64,000 nt of DNA from Mycobacterium scrofulaceum (GTDB lineage Bacteria > Actinomycetota > Actinomycetes > Mycobacteriales > Mycobacteriaceae). Below the pieces are notes generated by a model. It saw nothing but the letters and a program-made list of their open reading frames with translations, was not told where the DNA came from and made no database searches. Shown piece by piece: positions 16,877 through 24,895 of the stretch; positions within the stretch are counted from its first letter, which is position 1, and every line of letters begins with the position of its first letter. The stretch lies in NCBI RefSeq assembly GCF_002086735.1, contig NZ_MVIJ01000015.1, forward strand, positions 1 through 64,000, read 5' to 3'. Made by a program: the position numbers and the translations under genes.

Positions 16877-19558
16877 ATGAGCCGACCAACCCCACCCGTG
16901 TTGACCGTGCGGTACGAGGGATCCGAGCGCACGTTCGCCGCGGGCAACGACGTAGCGATCGGGCGTGACCTTCGGGCCGACGTGCGCGTGGCCCATCCCC
17001 TGATCTCCCGCACTCACCTGATCGTCCGATTCGACCAGGGCCGATGGATCGCGATCGACAACGGCAGCCTGAATGGGCTGTTCGTCAACCACCAGCGCGT
17101 GCCCACCGTCGACATTCAGGACGGGACGCGCGTCAACATCGGCAATCCGGACGGTCCGGCGCTGACCTTCGAGGTCGGCCGCCACCAGGGCACGGCCGGG
17201 CGGCCGCCGCTGACGACGTCGATACCGATCGTGAACCCCGCCACCGCGGCGAGCCCCCGAGCGCCCCACGCCCAGCCGCCCGGCGCGCACTGGCCCGGCC
17301 CGCCCCAGCAGCCGGCGTCCGCCTCGTTCCGCCAGCCCAGTGGGCCGCAGCCCGTCCCCCCGCCGAGCGGTTCCATGCCGATTCATCCGCCGAGCGGATC
17401 GATGCCGAGCCACCCGTCGGGGCCCCAGCCGCGATACCCGACCGGCGGCCAGCCGGCGGCGCCGCACAGCGCGCCGCAACACGCACCGCAGATCTACCGC
17501 TCACAGCCCATGCAGGTCCCGCCAGCCCAGGTCCCGGGCCCGGCCGCGCCGGAGACCGGGCGTGTCGGCGGTGACGCGTCGAACATCGCGACGTCGATGA
17601 TGAAGATCCTGCGGCCGGGCCGGGCGACGGAATCGGCGCCGGGCGCGATCAAGATCGGCCGCGCCAACGACAACGACATCGTCATTCCCGAGGTGCTGGC
17701 CTCGCGCCACCACGCCACCCTGATCCCGACGCCACAAGGCACCGAGATCCACGACAACCGCAGCATCAACGGCACCTTCGTCAACGGCCAACGGGTCGAC
17801 TCCGCCGTGCTGCACGACGGCGACGTCGTCACGATCGGCAACATCGACCTCGTCTTCGCCGGCGGCACGCTGGCCCGCCGCGACGAGAGCGCGACCGCGA
17901 CCCCCACCGGTGGCCTCGACGTGCGCAGCGTGTCGTGGACGATCGAGAACGACAAGACGCTGCTGGACGACATCTCGTTGGGCGCCCAGCCCGGGACGCT
18001 GACGGCCGTCATCGGACCCTCGGGCGCGGGCAAGTCGACGTTCGCCAGGCTGGTCGCGGGGTACACGCACCCGAGCAGGGGAACGGTGGCGTTCGAGGGC
18101 CACAACGTGCACGCCGAGTACGCGTCGCTGCGCAGCAGGATCGGCATGGTGCCCCAGGACGACGTGGTCCACGGGCAGCTGACGGTGCAGCAGGCGTTGA
18201 TGTACGCCGCCGAGCTGCGGCTGCCGCCGGACACCACCAAGGACGACCGGGCGCAGGTGGTCGCCCGGGTGCTCGAGGAACTCGAGATGACCCAGCACCT
18301 GCACACCCGGGTCGACAAGCTCTCGGGCGGCCAGCGCAAGCGCGCCTCGGTCGCCCTGGAGCTGCTCACCGGCCCGTCGCTGCTGATCCTGGACGAGCCC
18401 ACCTCCGGGCTGGACCCGGCGCTGGACCGTCAGGTGATGACCATGCTGCGCCAGCTCGCGGACGCGGGTCGCGTGGTGCTCGTCGTCACCCACTCGCTGA
18501 CCTACCTGGACGTCTGCGACCAGGTGTTGCTGCTGGCCCCCGGCGGCAAGACCGCCTTCTGCGGGCCGCCCGGCCAGATCGGGCCGGCCATGGGCACGAC
18601 GAACTGGGCCGACATCTTCAGCACGGTCGCGGGCGACCCGGACGGCGCCAAGGCGCGGTATCTGGCGCGCACCGGCCCGCAGCCCCCACCACCGCCCGCG
18701 CAACAGCCCGCCGACCTGGGCGACCCGTCGCACACCAGCCTGTTCCGGCAGTTTTCGACGATCGCGCGGCGGCAGGTCCGGTTGATCTTCTCCGACCGCG
18801 GCTACTTCGTCTTCCTCGCGGTGCTGCCCTTCATCATGGGTTCGCTGTCCATGTCGGTCCCCGGCACCGTCGGGTTCGGCATCCCCAACCCCTATGGCGC
18901 CGCGCCCAACGAGCCCGGGCAGATCCTGGTGCTGCTCAACGTCGGCGCGGTGTTCATGGGCACCGCGCTGACCATCCGCGACCTGATCGGTGAGCGCCCG
19001 ATCTTCCTGCGCGAGCAGGCGGTCGGCCTGTCCACCAGCGCCTACCTGCTGGCCAAGGTCTGCGTCTACACGGTGTTCGCGGTCATCCAGTCGGCGATCG
19101 TGACGGTGATCGTGCTGATCGGCAAGGGCGGCCCCACCCAGGGCGCGGTGGCACTCGGCCGGCCGGGCCTCGAACTGTTCGCCGACGTCGCGTTGACGTG
19201 TGTGGCCTCGGCGATGCTCGGGCTGGCGCTGTCGGCCATCGCCAAGTCGAACGAACAGATCATGCCGCTGCTGGTGGTGGCGGTGATGTCGCAGCTGGTC
19301 TTCTCCGGCGGCATGATCCCGGTGACCGGGCGGCTCGGGCTGGACCAGATGTCCTGGGCGACGCCGGCGCGCTGGGGGTTCGCGGCCTCGGCCTCCACCG
19401 CCGACCTGACCAAGCTGGTGCCCGGCCCGCTCAGCCCGAAGGACTCGCACTGGCGGCACACCCCGGGCGCGTGGTGGTTCGACACGGCCATGCTGGTGCT
19501 GATCAGCCTGTTCTACCTGGGCTTCGTGCGTTGGAAGATCCGGCTCAGGGGCGGCTGA
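16877..19558 (+). CDS. FHA-FHA-ABC transporter, Rv1747-like exporter
   Basis: 893 residues in one chain, matching Rv1747 closely at the N-terminus (PPVLTVRYEGSERTFAAG). The first FHA domain (about 5-100) has GRDLRADVRV, SRTH and NGSLNG. A Pro/Gln/Ser-rich linker spans about 115-240. The second FHA domain (about 250-340) has GRANDNDIVI, SRHH and RSINGTF. The nucleotide-binding domain has GPSGAGKST (near 380), LSGGQRKR and LLILDEPTSGLDPA. The last ~270 residues form an ABC-2 membrane domain of about six segments. In M. tuberculosis the linker threonines are phosphorylated by PknF and the protein exports cell-wall lipids such as PIMs. No pknF-like gene precedes it here. Confidence 0.93.
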   Translation: MSRPTPPVLTVRYEGSERTFAAGNDVAIGRDLRADVRVAHPLISRTHLIVRFDQGRWIAIDNGSLNGLFVNHQRVPTVDIQDGTRVNIGNPDGPALTFEVGRHQGTAGRPPLTTSIPIVNPATAASPRAPHAQPPGAHWPGPPQQPASASFRQPSGPQPVPPPSGSMPIHPPSGSMPSHPSGPQPRYPTGGQPAAPHSAPQHAPQIYRSQPMQVPPAQVPGPAAPETGRVGGDASNIATSMMKILRPGRATESAPGAIKIGRANDNDIVIPEVLASRHHATLIPTPQGTEIHDNRSINGTFVNGQRVDSAVLHDGDVVTIGNIDLVFAGGTLARRDESATATPTGGLDVRSVSWTIENDKTLLDDISLGAQPGTLTAVIGPSGAGKSTFARLVAGYTHPSRGTVAFEGHNVHAEYASLRSRIGMVPQDDVVHGQLTVQQALMYAAELRLPPDTTKDDRAQVVARVLEELEMTQHLHTRVDKLSGGQRKRASVALELLTGPSLLILDEPTSGLDPALDRQVMTMLRQLADAGRVVLVVTHSLTYLDVCDQVLLLAPGGKTAFCGPPGQIGPAMGTTNWADIFSTVAGDPDGAKARYLARTGPQPPPPPAQQPADLGDPSHTSLFRQFSTIARRQVRLIFSDRGYFVFLAVLPFIMGSLSMSVPGTVGFGIPNPYGAAPNEPGQILVLLNVGAVFMGTALTIRDLIGERPIFLREQAVGLSTSAYLLAKVCVYTVFAVIQSAIVTVIVLIGKGGPTQGAVALGRPGLELFADVALTCVASAMLGLALSAIAKSNEQIMPLLVVAVMSQLVFSGGMIPVTGRLGLDQMSWATPARWGFAASASTADLTKLVPGPLSPKDSHWRHTPGAWWFDTAMLVLISLFYLGFVRWKIRLRGG

Positions 19559-19571
19559 GGCGTCTGGGCGG

Positions 19572-19736
19572 TCAGGCTCCTTTGCGGATGACCTGGTCGG
19601 CCGCGGCCCGCATGCGGTCCGACAACTGAAGCAGGCTGTGCTCGCCGACGCCGAGCGGAAGGGTGTAAGCCAGCTGCCTCAGTTCGACGGCATAGTTGCG
19701 CAAGTCGTCGCGGAGGCGCGTCTCAACAGTGGGCAT
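19572..19736 (-). CDS. Small hypothetical protein, 54 residues
   Basis: Starts at the ATG at 19736 with GAGGGAGA upstream and ends 13 nt past the stop of the exporter gene, which it faces. The sequence (MPTVETRLRDDLRNYAVELR, then QLAYTLPLG and SDRMRAAADQVIRKGA) has a strong amphipathic helical pattern and balanced composition. It is a coding-looking frame too short for ordinary ORF thresholds. No family is recognised. A regulatory or scaffold microprotein is possible but not shown. Confidence 0.62.
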   Translation of the reverse strand: MPTVETRLRDDLRNYAVELRQLAYTLPLGVGEHSLLQLSDRMRAAADQVIRKGA

Positions 19737-20000
19737 GACATCTCCCTCGGGCTGCGGCCGGGCAAGGGTCCTGGTCCACGTCGACCAGCCGATTCACAAA
19801 TTTTCGCAGCACGGCCACATATCTGCGAGAGCGGCGATGCGAATTAACGGGAGTTTGACAGCGTATTTACAGTCGGGTCCCTGTCCGCGCCTGCCGTCCG
19901 CCGCGACTGACGGCACGGCGAAATCCCGGGCCCATTCTGGGGGTGGCGTTACGCTGACGCTGCCCGGTGGAAAGGTTCGCAGAAAGGCAAAGGGGCCCGA

Positions 20001-21179
20001 ATGGACTTCGAACTCGACGCCGGGCAGCGTGCCTGGCTCGCCGAGGTCCGCGACTTCCTCCACCACAACGTCACCCCGGAGCTGCGGGCCGAGCTCGCCG
20101 AGCACGACCTGGAGCTGCCCGGCGGCGAGGTGGCGAGGTTCCGTCGCAGGATCGGGGAGAAGGGCTGGTTCGGGCTGAACTGGCCGCGCGAGTACGGCGG
20201 TCTGGGGCTCGGCGCCGTCCACCTGCACCTGCTGATGAGCGAATTCGAATACTGGGGCGTTCCCGGCCCCGATCTGACGGTCACCTCGGTCGCGCCGATG
20301 ATCATGCGGCACGGCACCCAGCGGAACAAATCCGAATGGCTGCCGCTGATCGCCCGCGGTGAAATGGTTTGCGCCGTCGGGTATTCCGAACCCGAGGCCG
20401 GCACCGACCTGGCCAGCCTGCGCACCAGCGCGGTCCGCGACGGCGAGCAATGGGTGATCAACGGCACGAAGATCTGGAACAGCGGGGCGCAGCGCGCCAC
20501 CCACGAATGGCTCTGCGTGCGCACCGATCCCGACGCCGTGCGGCACCGGGGCATCTCGGTCATCATCGTCGCAATCGACAGCCCGGGTATACAGATTCGC
20601 CCCCTGTACGCCTGGTCGGGTTACCGCACCAACGAGGTGCACTTCCGCGACGTGCGGGTGCCGGTCGGCAACCTGGTTGGCGAAGTCAATCGCGGCTGGA
20701 CGTACATCACCGGCGCGCTCGACCTCGAGCGCGGCGCGCTGACCAACGCGGGCGACCTGCGTCGCGCCGTGGAGGAACTGCGCGCGCTGGCGCGGACCCC
20801 GCGCCGGGACGGCACGGTGGCCGCCGACAACCCGTCGCTGCGGCGCCGGCTGGCGCAGGCCGAGGCCGACGTCGCGGTGGCCACGCTGATGGGCTACGAG
20901 GCCGCATCGATCCTCGACAGCGGCGTCATCCCCTCGGTGGAGGTCAGTGTCGAAAAGGTCTTCACCAGCGAGCTGCGCCAACGCATCGCCGTGCTGGCCC
21001 TGGACCTGCTCGGCCCGGACGGTCTGTTGGCGCACCGCGACCCGCAGGCGCCGCTGGCCGGCACGTTCGAGCGGCTCTACCGCGCCGCGCCCCTGATGCG
21101 CTTCGGCGGCGGCACCAACGAGGTGCTCCGCGACATCATCGCCCAGCGCGGGCACAAGATGCCCAGCTACGGCCGCTGA
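20001..21179 (+). CDS. Acyl-CoA dehydrogenase, catalytic subunit of a FadE pair
   Basis: 392 residues with the full ACAD fold: N-terminal helices, GLNWPREYGG, the FAD/substrate segment CAVGYSEPEAGTDLASLRT, and the C-terminal GGGTNEVLRDIIAQ. The usual MCAD-type catalytic Glu position (YEGT) is Gly here (GGGT), but a Glu is present at residue 243 in ALDLERGAL, the position used by isovaleryl-CoA dehydrogenase. The ATG at 20001 follows AAAGGGG. It opens a nine-gene operon, and the next gene encodes a second ACAD lacking both Glu positions. By analogy with ChsE-type enzymes the two probably form an alpha2beta2 dehydrogenase. Confidence 0.88.
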   Translation: MDFELDAGQRAWLAEVRDFLHHNVTPELRAELAEHDLELPGGEVARFRRRIGEKGWFGLNWPREYGGLGLGAVHLHLLMSEFEYWGVPGPDLTVTSVAPMIMRHGTQRNKSEWLPLIARGEMVCAVGYSEPEAGTDLASLRTSAVRDGEQWVINGTKIWNSGAQRATHEWLCVRTDPDAVRHRGISVIIVAIDSPGIQIRPLYAWSGYRTNEVHFRDVRVPVGNLVGEVNRGWTYITGALDLERGALTNAGDLRRAVEELRALARTPRRDGTVAADNPSLRRRLAQAEADVAVATLMGYEAASILDSGVIPSVEVSVEKVFTSELRQRIAVLALDLLGPDGLLAHRDPQAPLAGTFERLYRAAPLMRFGGGTNEVLRDIIAQRGHKMPSYGR

Positions 21180-21182
21180 CGC

Positions 21183-22301
21183 ATGAGGGCGATACCCACC
21201 GTCGAGCAGCGCGCGTTCGCCTCGTCGTTGCGGGCCGTGCTGGCCGCCGAGAGCCCCGTGGAGTTGGTGCGCGCACTGAACGAACCCGACGCGGACCGCC
21301 GCACGCCGGCGCTGTGGAAGGCGCTGACCGACGCCGGCGTTTTCGGGCTGGCCCTCGCCGAGGAACACGGCGGCTCGGGCGGGTCGCTGGACGATCTCGC
21401 CGTGTTCTACACCGAGGCGGGCCGCGCGCTGTGCCCGACCACGGTCCACAGCAGCATCCAGGCCGGGCTCGCGGTCGACCAGCTCGGCTCCCCGGGCGCC
21501 AAGGCCGCCTGGCTGCCGTCGCTGGCGTGCGGCGCGGCCCGCGGCACCACCGCGCTCTGGAACGCGCGCGACGCCGCCGTCGTGTCGGCCCCGCTGCGCG
21601 CCGACCCGGCGCCGGAGCGATGGCGGCTGAACGGCGCCGCGGACTACGTCGCCGACGCCGACGTCGCCGACATCATCGTGATTTCGGCTGCGGCCCAACG
21701 CCATACGCTGGCCTTCGCCGTCGACACCCGAGCAAGCGGCGTGAGCGTGCAGCCGCTCGCCATGGCGGGCGGACAGCGGGCGTTCACGGTGCGCTTCGAC
21801 GACGTCGTGGTCGACGGCGGGGCGCTGCTCGGCGAGGCCACCGGGACCGCGCTGCGCCGGCTGGCCAACGCGGCGATCGCATTGGGGTCTCTCGACCTGG
21901 TCGGGGTCGGGCAGGCGGTCATCGACCGCACCGTCGACTACACCACGCTGCGCCACCAGTTCGGCCGGCCCATCGCGTCCTTCCAGGCGGCCCAGCACCT
22001 GGTCGCCGACATGCACATCGCGCTCGCGGCGGCGCGGCTGGCCGCGCACGCGGCGGTCTTCTGGATCGCACGCGGGCGCACCGCGACCCGGGAGACCGCG
22101 ATCGCGCGCATGCACGCGGCCACCGCGGCCCGGTCGATCACGCTGGACGCCCACCAATTACACGGCGGCATGGGCTATGTCACCGAGACCGATCTGCATC
22201 TGTGGAGCGAGCGGGCCCGGCTCGGCTCGACGTGGGGCGGCGGCGCCGACGTCGCCGCCGGATGGCTGGAGGAGACGTTGAACGCACAGGAGACCCGGTG
22301 A
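21183..22301 (+). CDS. Acyl-CoA dehydrogenase-like partner subunit, apparently lacking the catalytic base
   Basis: 372 residues, slightly shorter than usual. ACAD landmarks remain: FGLALAEEHGG, LRHQFGRPIASFQAAQHLVADM (FAD-binding helix) and QLHGGMGYVTE. Neither catalytic Glu position is kept: the helix equivalent to DLER reads ANAAIALGSLDLVG, and the C-terminal loop reads WGGGAD. It starts 3 nt after the preceding FadE gene and overlaps the next gene by 4 nt. In mycobacterial sterol catabolism such paired ACADs are obligate heteromers in which one partner supplies the base. I infer the same here. Confidence 0.85.
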   Translation: MRAIPTVEQRAFASSLRAVLAAESPVELVRALNEPDADRRTPALWKALTDAGVFGLALAEEHGGSGGSLDDLAVFYTEAGRALCPTTVHSSIQAGLAVDQLGSPGAKAAWLPSLACGAARGTTALWNARDAAVVSAPLRADPAPERWRLNGAADYVADADVADIIVISAAAQRHTLAFAVDTRASGVSVQPLAMAGGQRAFTVRFDDVVVDGGALLGEATGTALRRLANAAIALGSLDLVGVGQAVIDRTVDYTTLRHQFGRPIASFQAAQHLVADMHIALAAARLAAHAAVFWIARGRTATRETAIARMHAATAARSITLDAHQLHGGMGYVTETDLHLWSERARLGSTWGGGADVAAGWLEETLNAQETR

Positions 22302-22810
22302 ACGAGGACAGCCTGATCGACGCCGAGTCCGCCTCGCGCGTCGGGACCGTCGCCGCGAGTGCCACGGGCGAGGTGAACCGGCGCGACTGGCAGCGGTGGG
22401 CCGCGGCGATCGGTGACCACAACCCGCTGTATTTCGACCCGGATTACGCCCGGGCCAACGGCTTTCGCGACATCATCTGCCCGCCGCTGTTCCTGCAGTA
22501 CGCCGTGCTCGGCGTCACGCACCTCGAGGCGCTGCGGCCCGACGGCTCCTCCGGCGCGATCTCGGGCAGCCTCGCGTTCCCCCGGGCCCCCAAACGGATG
22601 GCCGGCGGGGAGAGCTTCACCTTCCACCTGCCGGCCTACCACCGCGACGACGTCGCGATGGTGCGCACCGTCGACTCCATCGTCGAAAAGCAGGGCCGTT
22701 CAGGCAGATTCGTCCTGGTCACCTGGCACACGGTCTACCGCAACCAGCACCGGGACCTGCTCGCCGAGGCCTCGACGTCGATGATCGCCCGCCCCTGGGA
22801 GCGCCCATGA
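22298..22810 (+). CDS. MaoC-like hot-dog hydratase subunit, ChsH-type (first of a pair)
   Basis: 170 residues, starting at a GTG that overlaps the preceding stop (GTGA). The segment AIGDHNPLYFDPDYARANGFRDIICPP corresponds to the MaoC hydratase loop (GDxNPLH...A), with Tyr where single-protein hydratases often have His. That pattern is common in the non-catalytic or N-terminal half of double hot-dog enzymes. The next gene encodes a second MaoC protein and overlaps by 4 nt, so a heteromeric enoyl-CoA hydratase like ChsH1-ChsH2 is likely. Unlike ChsH2 it has no DUF35 tail. Confidence 0.82.
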   Translation: MNEDSLIDAESASRVGTVAASATGEVNRRDWQRWAAAIGDHNPLYFDPDYARANGFRDIICPPLFLQYAVLGVTHLEALRPDGSSGAISGSLAFPRAPKRMAGGESFTFHLPAYHRDDVAMVRTVDSIVEKQGRSGRFVLVTWHTVYRNQHRDLLAEASTSMIARPWERP

Positions 22811-23262
22811 CCGACCAAGTCTTCTACGAGGACGTCGAGGTGGGCCAGCGGCTGCCCGAGCTCACCGTGACCGTCGACGAGACGCAGCTGTTCTTCTTCA
22901 GCGCCGCCACCTACAACGGCCACCGCATCCATTACGACAAGGACTGGGCGCGCACGGTCGAAGGGTATGACGACGTGCTGGTCCACGGCCCGCTGCAGGC
23001 GGCGCTGCTCGGCCGGGCCATCGGCGACTGGATCGGCGGCCGTGGGCGGCTGGTGTCCTTCTCCGTCCAGAACCGCGCGGTCGCCCATCCAGGCCAGCCG
23101 CTGAGCTTCGGCGGCACGGTCACCGGTAAACGCCTCTCCGACGGGGGCGCCGGGCTGGTGGAGCTCGACGTCGCCGGGCGGCGCGGGGAGACGGTGCTGA
23201 TGCCCGGCACCGCGACCGTCGAACTGCCGCGACGGGCGACGCCTCGCGAGGCCGATCGGTGA
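22807..23262 (+). CDS. MaoC-like hot-dog hydratase subunit, ChsH-type (second of a pair)
   Basis: 151 residues, single hot-dog fold. The loop YNGHRIHYDKDWARTVEGYDDVLVHGPLQAALLG carries the Asp/His-type residues expected of an active MaoC subunit. The ATG at 22807 overlaps the stop of the first MaoC gene, and the stop overlaps the GTG of the thiolase gene. I expect it to hydrate the unsaturated CoA ester made by the FadE pair, as a complex with its neighbour. Confidence 0.82.
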   Translation: MTDQVFYEDVEVGQRLPELTVTVDETQLFFFSAATYNGHRIHYDKDWARTVEGYDDVLVHGPLQAALLGRAIGDWIGGRGRLVSFSVQNRAVAHPGQPLSFGGTVTGKRLSDGGAGLVELDVAGRRGETVLMPGTATVELPRRATPREADR

Positions 23263-24461
23263 CCGGCCTGCGCGGCGAGGCCGCGATCGTCGGCATCGCC
23301 GAGTTGCCGGCACAGCGGCGCCCCACCGGGCCGCCGCTGTTCACCCTCGACCAGTACGCGCTGCTGGCGAAGGCGGTGATCGAGGACGCGGACGTCGACC
23401 CCACCCGCGTCAACGGCCTGCTCACCCACGGCATCGCCGAGTCGGCGATGTTCGCGCCGGCCACGCTGTGCGAATACCTCGGTCTGGCACTGGATTTCGG
23501 TGAGCGTGTGGACCTCGGCGGCGCCACCGCGGCGGGCATGATCTGGCGGGCCGCGGCCGCGGTGGAGCTCGGCATCTGCGACGCGGTGCTGGCCGTGGTC
23601 CCCGGCTCGACCTCGCAGCCACAGTCCGAGAAGCGGCCCCCGCCGGCGCCGAATTGGTACGGGGCCTCGTCGAACAACTACGGGTCCCCGCAGGCCGAAT
23701 TCGAGATCCCGTACGGCAACGTCGGCCAGAACGCGCCGTACGCGCAGATCGCGCAGCGCTATGCCGCCGAGTTCGGCTACGACCCGGCCGCGGTGGCCAA
23801 GATCGCGGTCGACCAGCGCCTCAACGCGTGCGCCCACCCCGGCGCGGTGTTCCACGGCGCCCCGATCACGGTGGACGACGTTCTGGCCAGCCCGATGATC
23901 GCCGACCCGATCCACATGCTGGAGACCGTGATGCGGGTGCACGGGGGAGCGGGCGTGCTGATCGCCAACGCCGACCTCGCCCGGCGCGGTCGCCACCGCC
24001 CGGTGTGGATCAGGGGCTTCGGCGAACACATCGCGTTCAAGACCCCCACGTACGCCGAGGACCTGCTGCGTACCCCGATCGCCCGCGCCGCCGACCGGGC
24101 GTTCGCGATGGCGCGGCTGGACCGGTCGGAGGTGGACATGGCGTCGATCTACGACTGCTACACCATCACCGTGCTGATGAGCCTCGAGGACGCCGGCTTC
24201 TGCGAGAAGGGCCACGGGATGTCGTGGGTCGCCGGGCACGACCTGACCCACCGCGGCGACTTTCCGCTCAACACGGCCGGCGGCCAGCTGTCCTTCGGGC
24301 AGGCCGGCATGGCAGGCGGCATGCACCACGTCGTCGACGGCGCGCGACAGGTCATGGGCCGGGCCGGCGCCGCGCAGGTGCCCGACTGCCACACCGCGTT
24401 CGTCACGGGCAACGGCGGCATCATGAGCGAGCAGGTCGCGCTGCTGATGCGGGGGGACTAG
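23259..24461 (+). CDS. Ltp2-like thiolase-fold aldolase (SCP2 thiolase family)
   Basis: 400 residues of the non-decarboxylating thiolase fold. The position of the thiolase nucleophilic Cys reads DLGGATAAGM, without Cys, so Claisen-type thiolysis is unlikely. IYDCYTITVLMSLEDAGF and NTAGGQLSFGQAGMAGGMHHVVDG match the lipid-transfer-protein group. Ltp2 of the cholesterol igr operon lacks the Cys likewise and is a retro-aldolase that releases propionyl-CoA from the last side-chain intermediate. GTG start, 4-nt overlap with the MaoC gene. The DUF35 gene that follows is probably its partner. Confidence 0.85.
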   Translation: MTGLRGEAAIVGIAELPAQRRPTGPPLFTLDQYALLAKAVIEDADVDPTRVNGLLTHGIAESAMFAPATLCEYLGLALDFGERVDLGGATAAGMIWRAAAAVELGICDAVLAVVPGSTSQPQSEKRPPPAPNWYGASSNNYGSPQAEFEIPYGNVGQNAPYAQIAQRYAAEFGYDPAAVAKIAVDQRLNACAHPGAVFHGAPITVDDVLASPMIADPIHMLETVMRVHGGAGVLIANADLARRGRHRPVWIRGFGEHIAFKTPTYAEDLLRTPIARAADRAFAMARLDRSEVDMASIYDCYTITVLMSLEDAGFCEKGHGMSWVAGHDLTHRGDFPLNTAGGQLSFGQAGMAGGMHHVVDGARQVMGRAGAAQVPDCHTAFVTGNGGIMSEQVALLMRGD

Positions 24462-24463
24462 CG

Positions 24464-24865
24464 ATGGACATCCCCGTTCCCGAGCCCACGCCGGTGTCGC
24501 GGCCCTTCTGGGACGGCCTGGCCGCGCACCGCATCCTGGTGCAGTATTCGCCGTCGTTGGGGCGCTACGTGTTCTACCCGCGCACCCTCGCGCCGGGAAC
24601 ATTCGCCGACGACCTGGAATGGCGCGAGATCGACGGCGCCGCAATGCTGTACACGTACACGGTCGCCCGCCGGCCCACCGGCCCGCCCTGGGCGGACGCG
24701 CTGCCGCAGCTGCCCGCGGTCGTGCAGTGGGACGCCGGACCGAAGTTCAGCACCGAGTTGGTCGACGTCGATCCCGCCGACATCCATATCGGCATGCGGG
24801 TCGAGCCGGTGTTCTACGATCTGCCCGAAGACGGAATCACCCTAGTGAAGTACCGGCCGGCGTGA
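24464..24865 (+). CDS. Stand-alone DUF35 OB-fold protein, probable aldolase partner
   Basis: 133 residues. The DUF35 pattern is clear: PVSRPFWDGLAAHRILVQY, GRYVFYPR, LYTYTVARRPTGPPW, and the end of the OB fold at GMRVEPVFYDLPEDGITLVKYRP. The Zn-ribbon cysteines usual before GR.xFYPR are absent (the segment reads YSPSLGRYVFYPR). It begins 2 nt after the aldolase stop. In the cholesterol igr operon the DUF35 domain is fused to the C-terminus of ChsH2 and binds Ltp2; here it is a separate gene. I infer that it scaffolds the aldolase and channels substrate from the hydratase. Confidence 0.82.
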   Translation: MDIPVPEPTPVSRPFWDGLAAHRILVQYSPSLGRYVFYPRTLAPGTFADDLEWREIDGAAMLYTYTVARRPTGPPWADALPQLPAVVQWDAGPKFSTELVDVDPADIHIGMRVEPVFYDLPEDGITLVKYRPA

Positions 24866-24895
24866 GCGGCCCACCGACGCGGGCGGAGGCGTCAG

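Noticed and set aside
17501-19459. A 652-residue minus-strand frame opposite the FHA-ABC gene
   Set aside because: It is the antisense of a well-supported gene, with low-complexity Arg/His/Gly composition and no motif. It reflects the GC-rich codon pattern.
19855-19873. TTGACA and TACAGT upstream of the igr-like operon as a promoter
   Set aside because: The two hexamers are only 7 bp apart, too close for a -35/-10 pair. TACAGT alone, 130 nt from the start, is weak evidence.
19794-22157. A 787-residue minus-strand frame opposite the FadE pair
   Set aside because: Antisense shadow of two genes with intact ACAD motifs.
20369-22810. An 813-residue plus-strand frame suggesting a FadE-MaoC fusion
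   Set aside because: Only the last 170 residues are a real protein (the MaoC gene from 22298). The rest is out of frame with both FadE genes.
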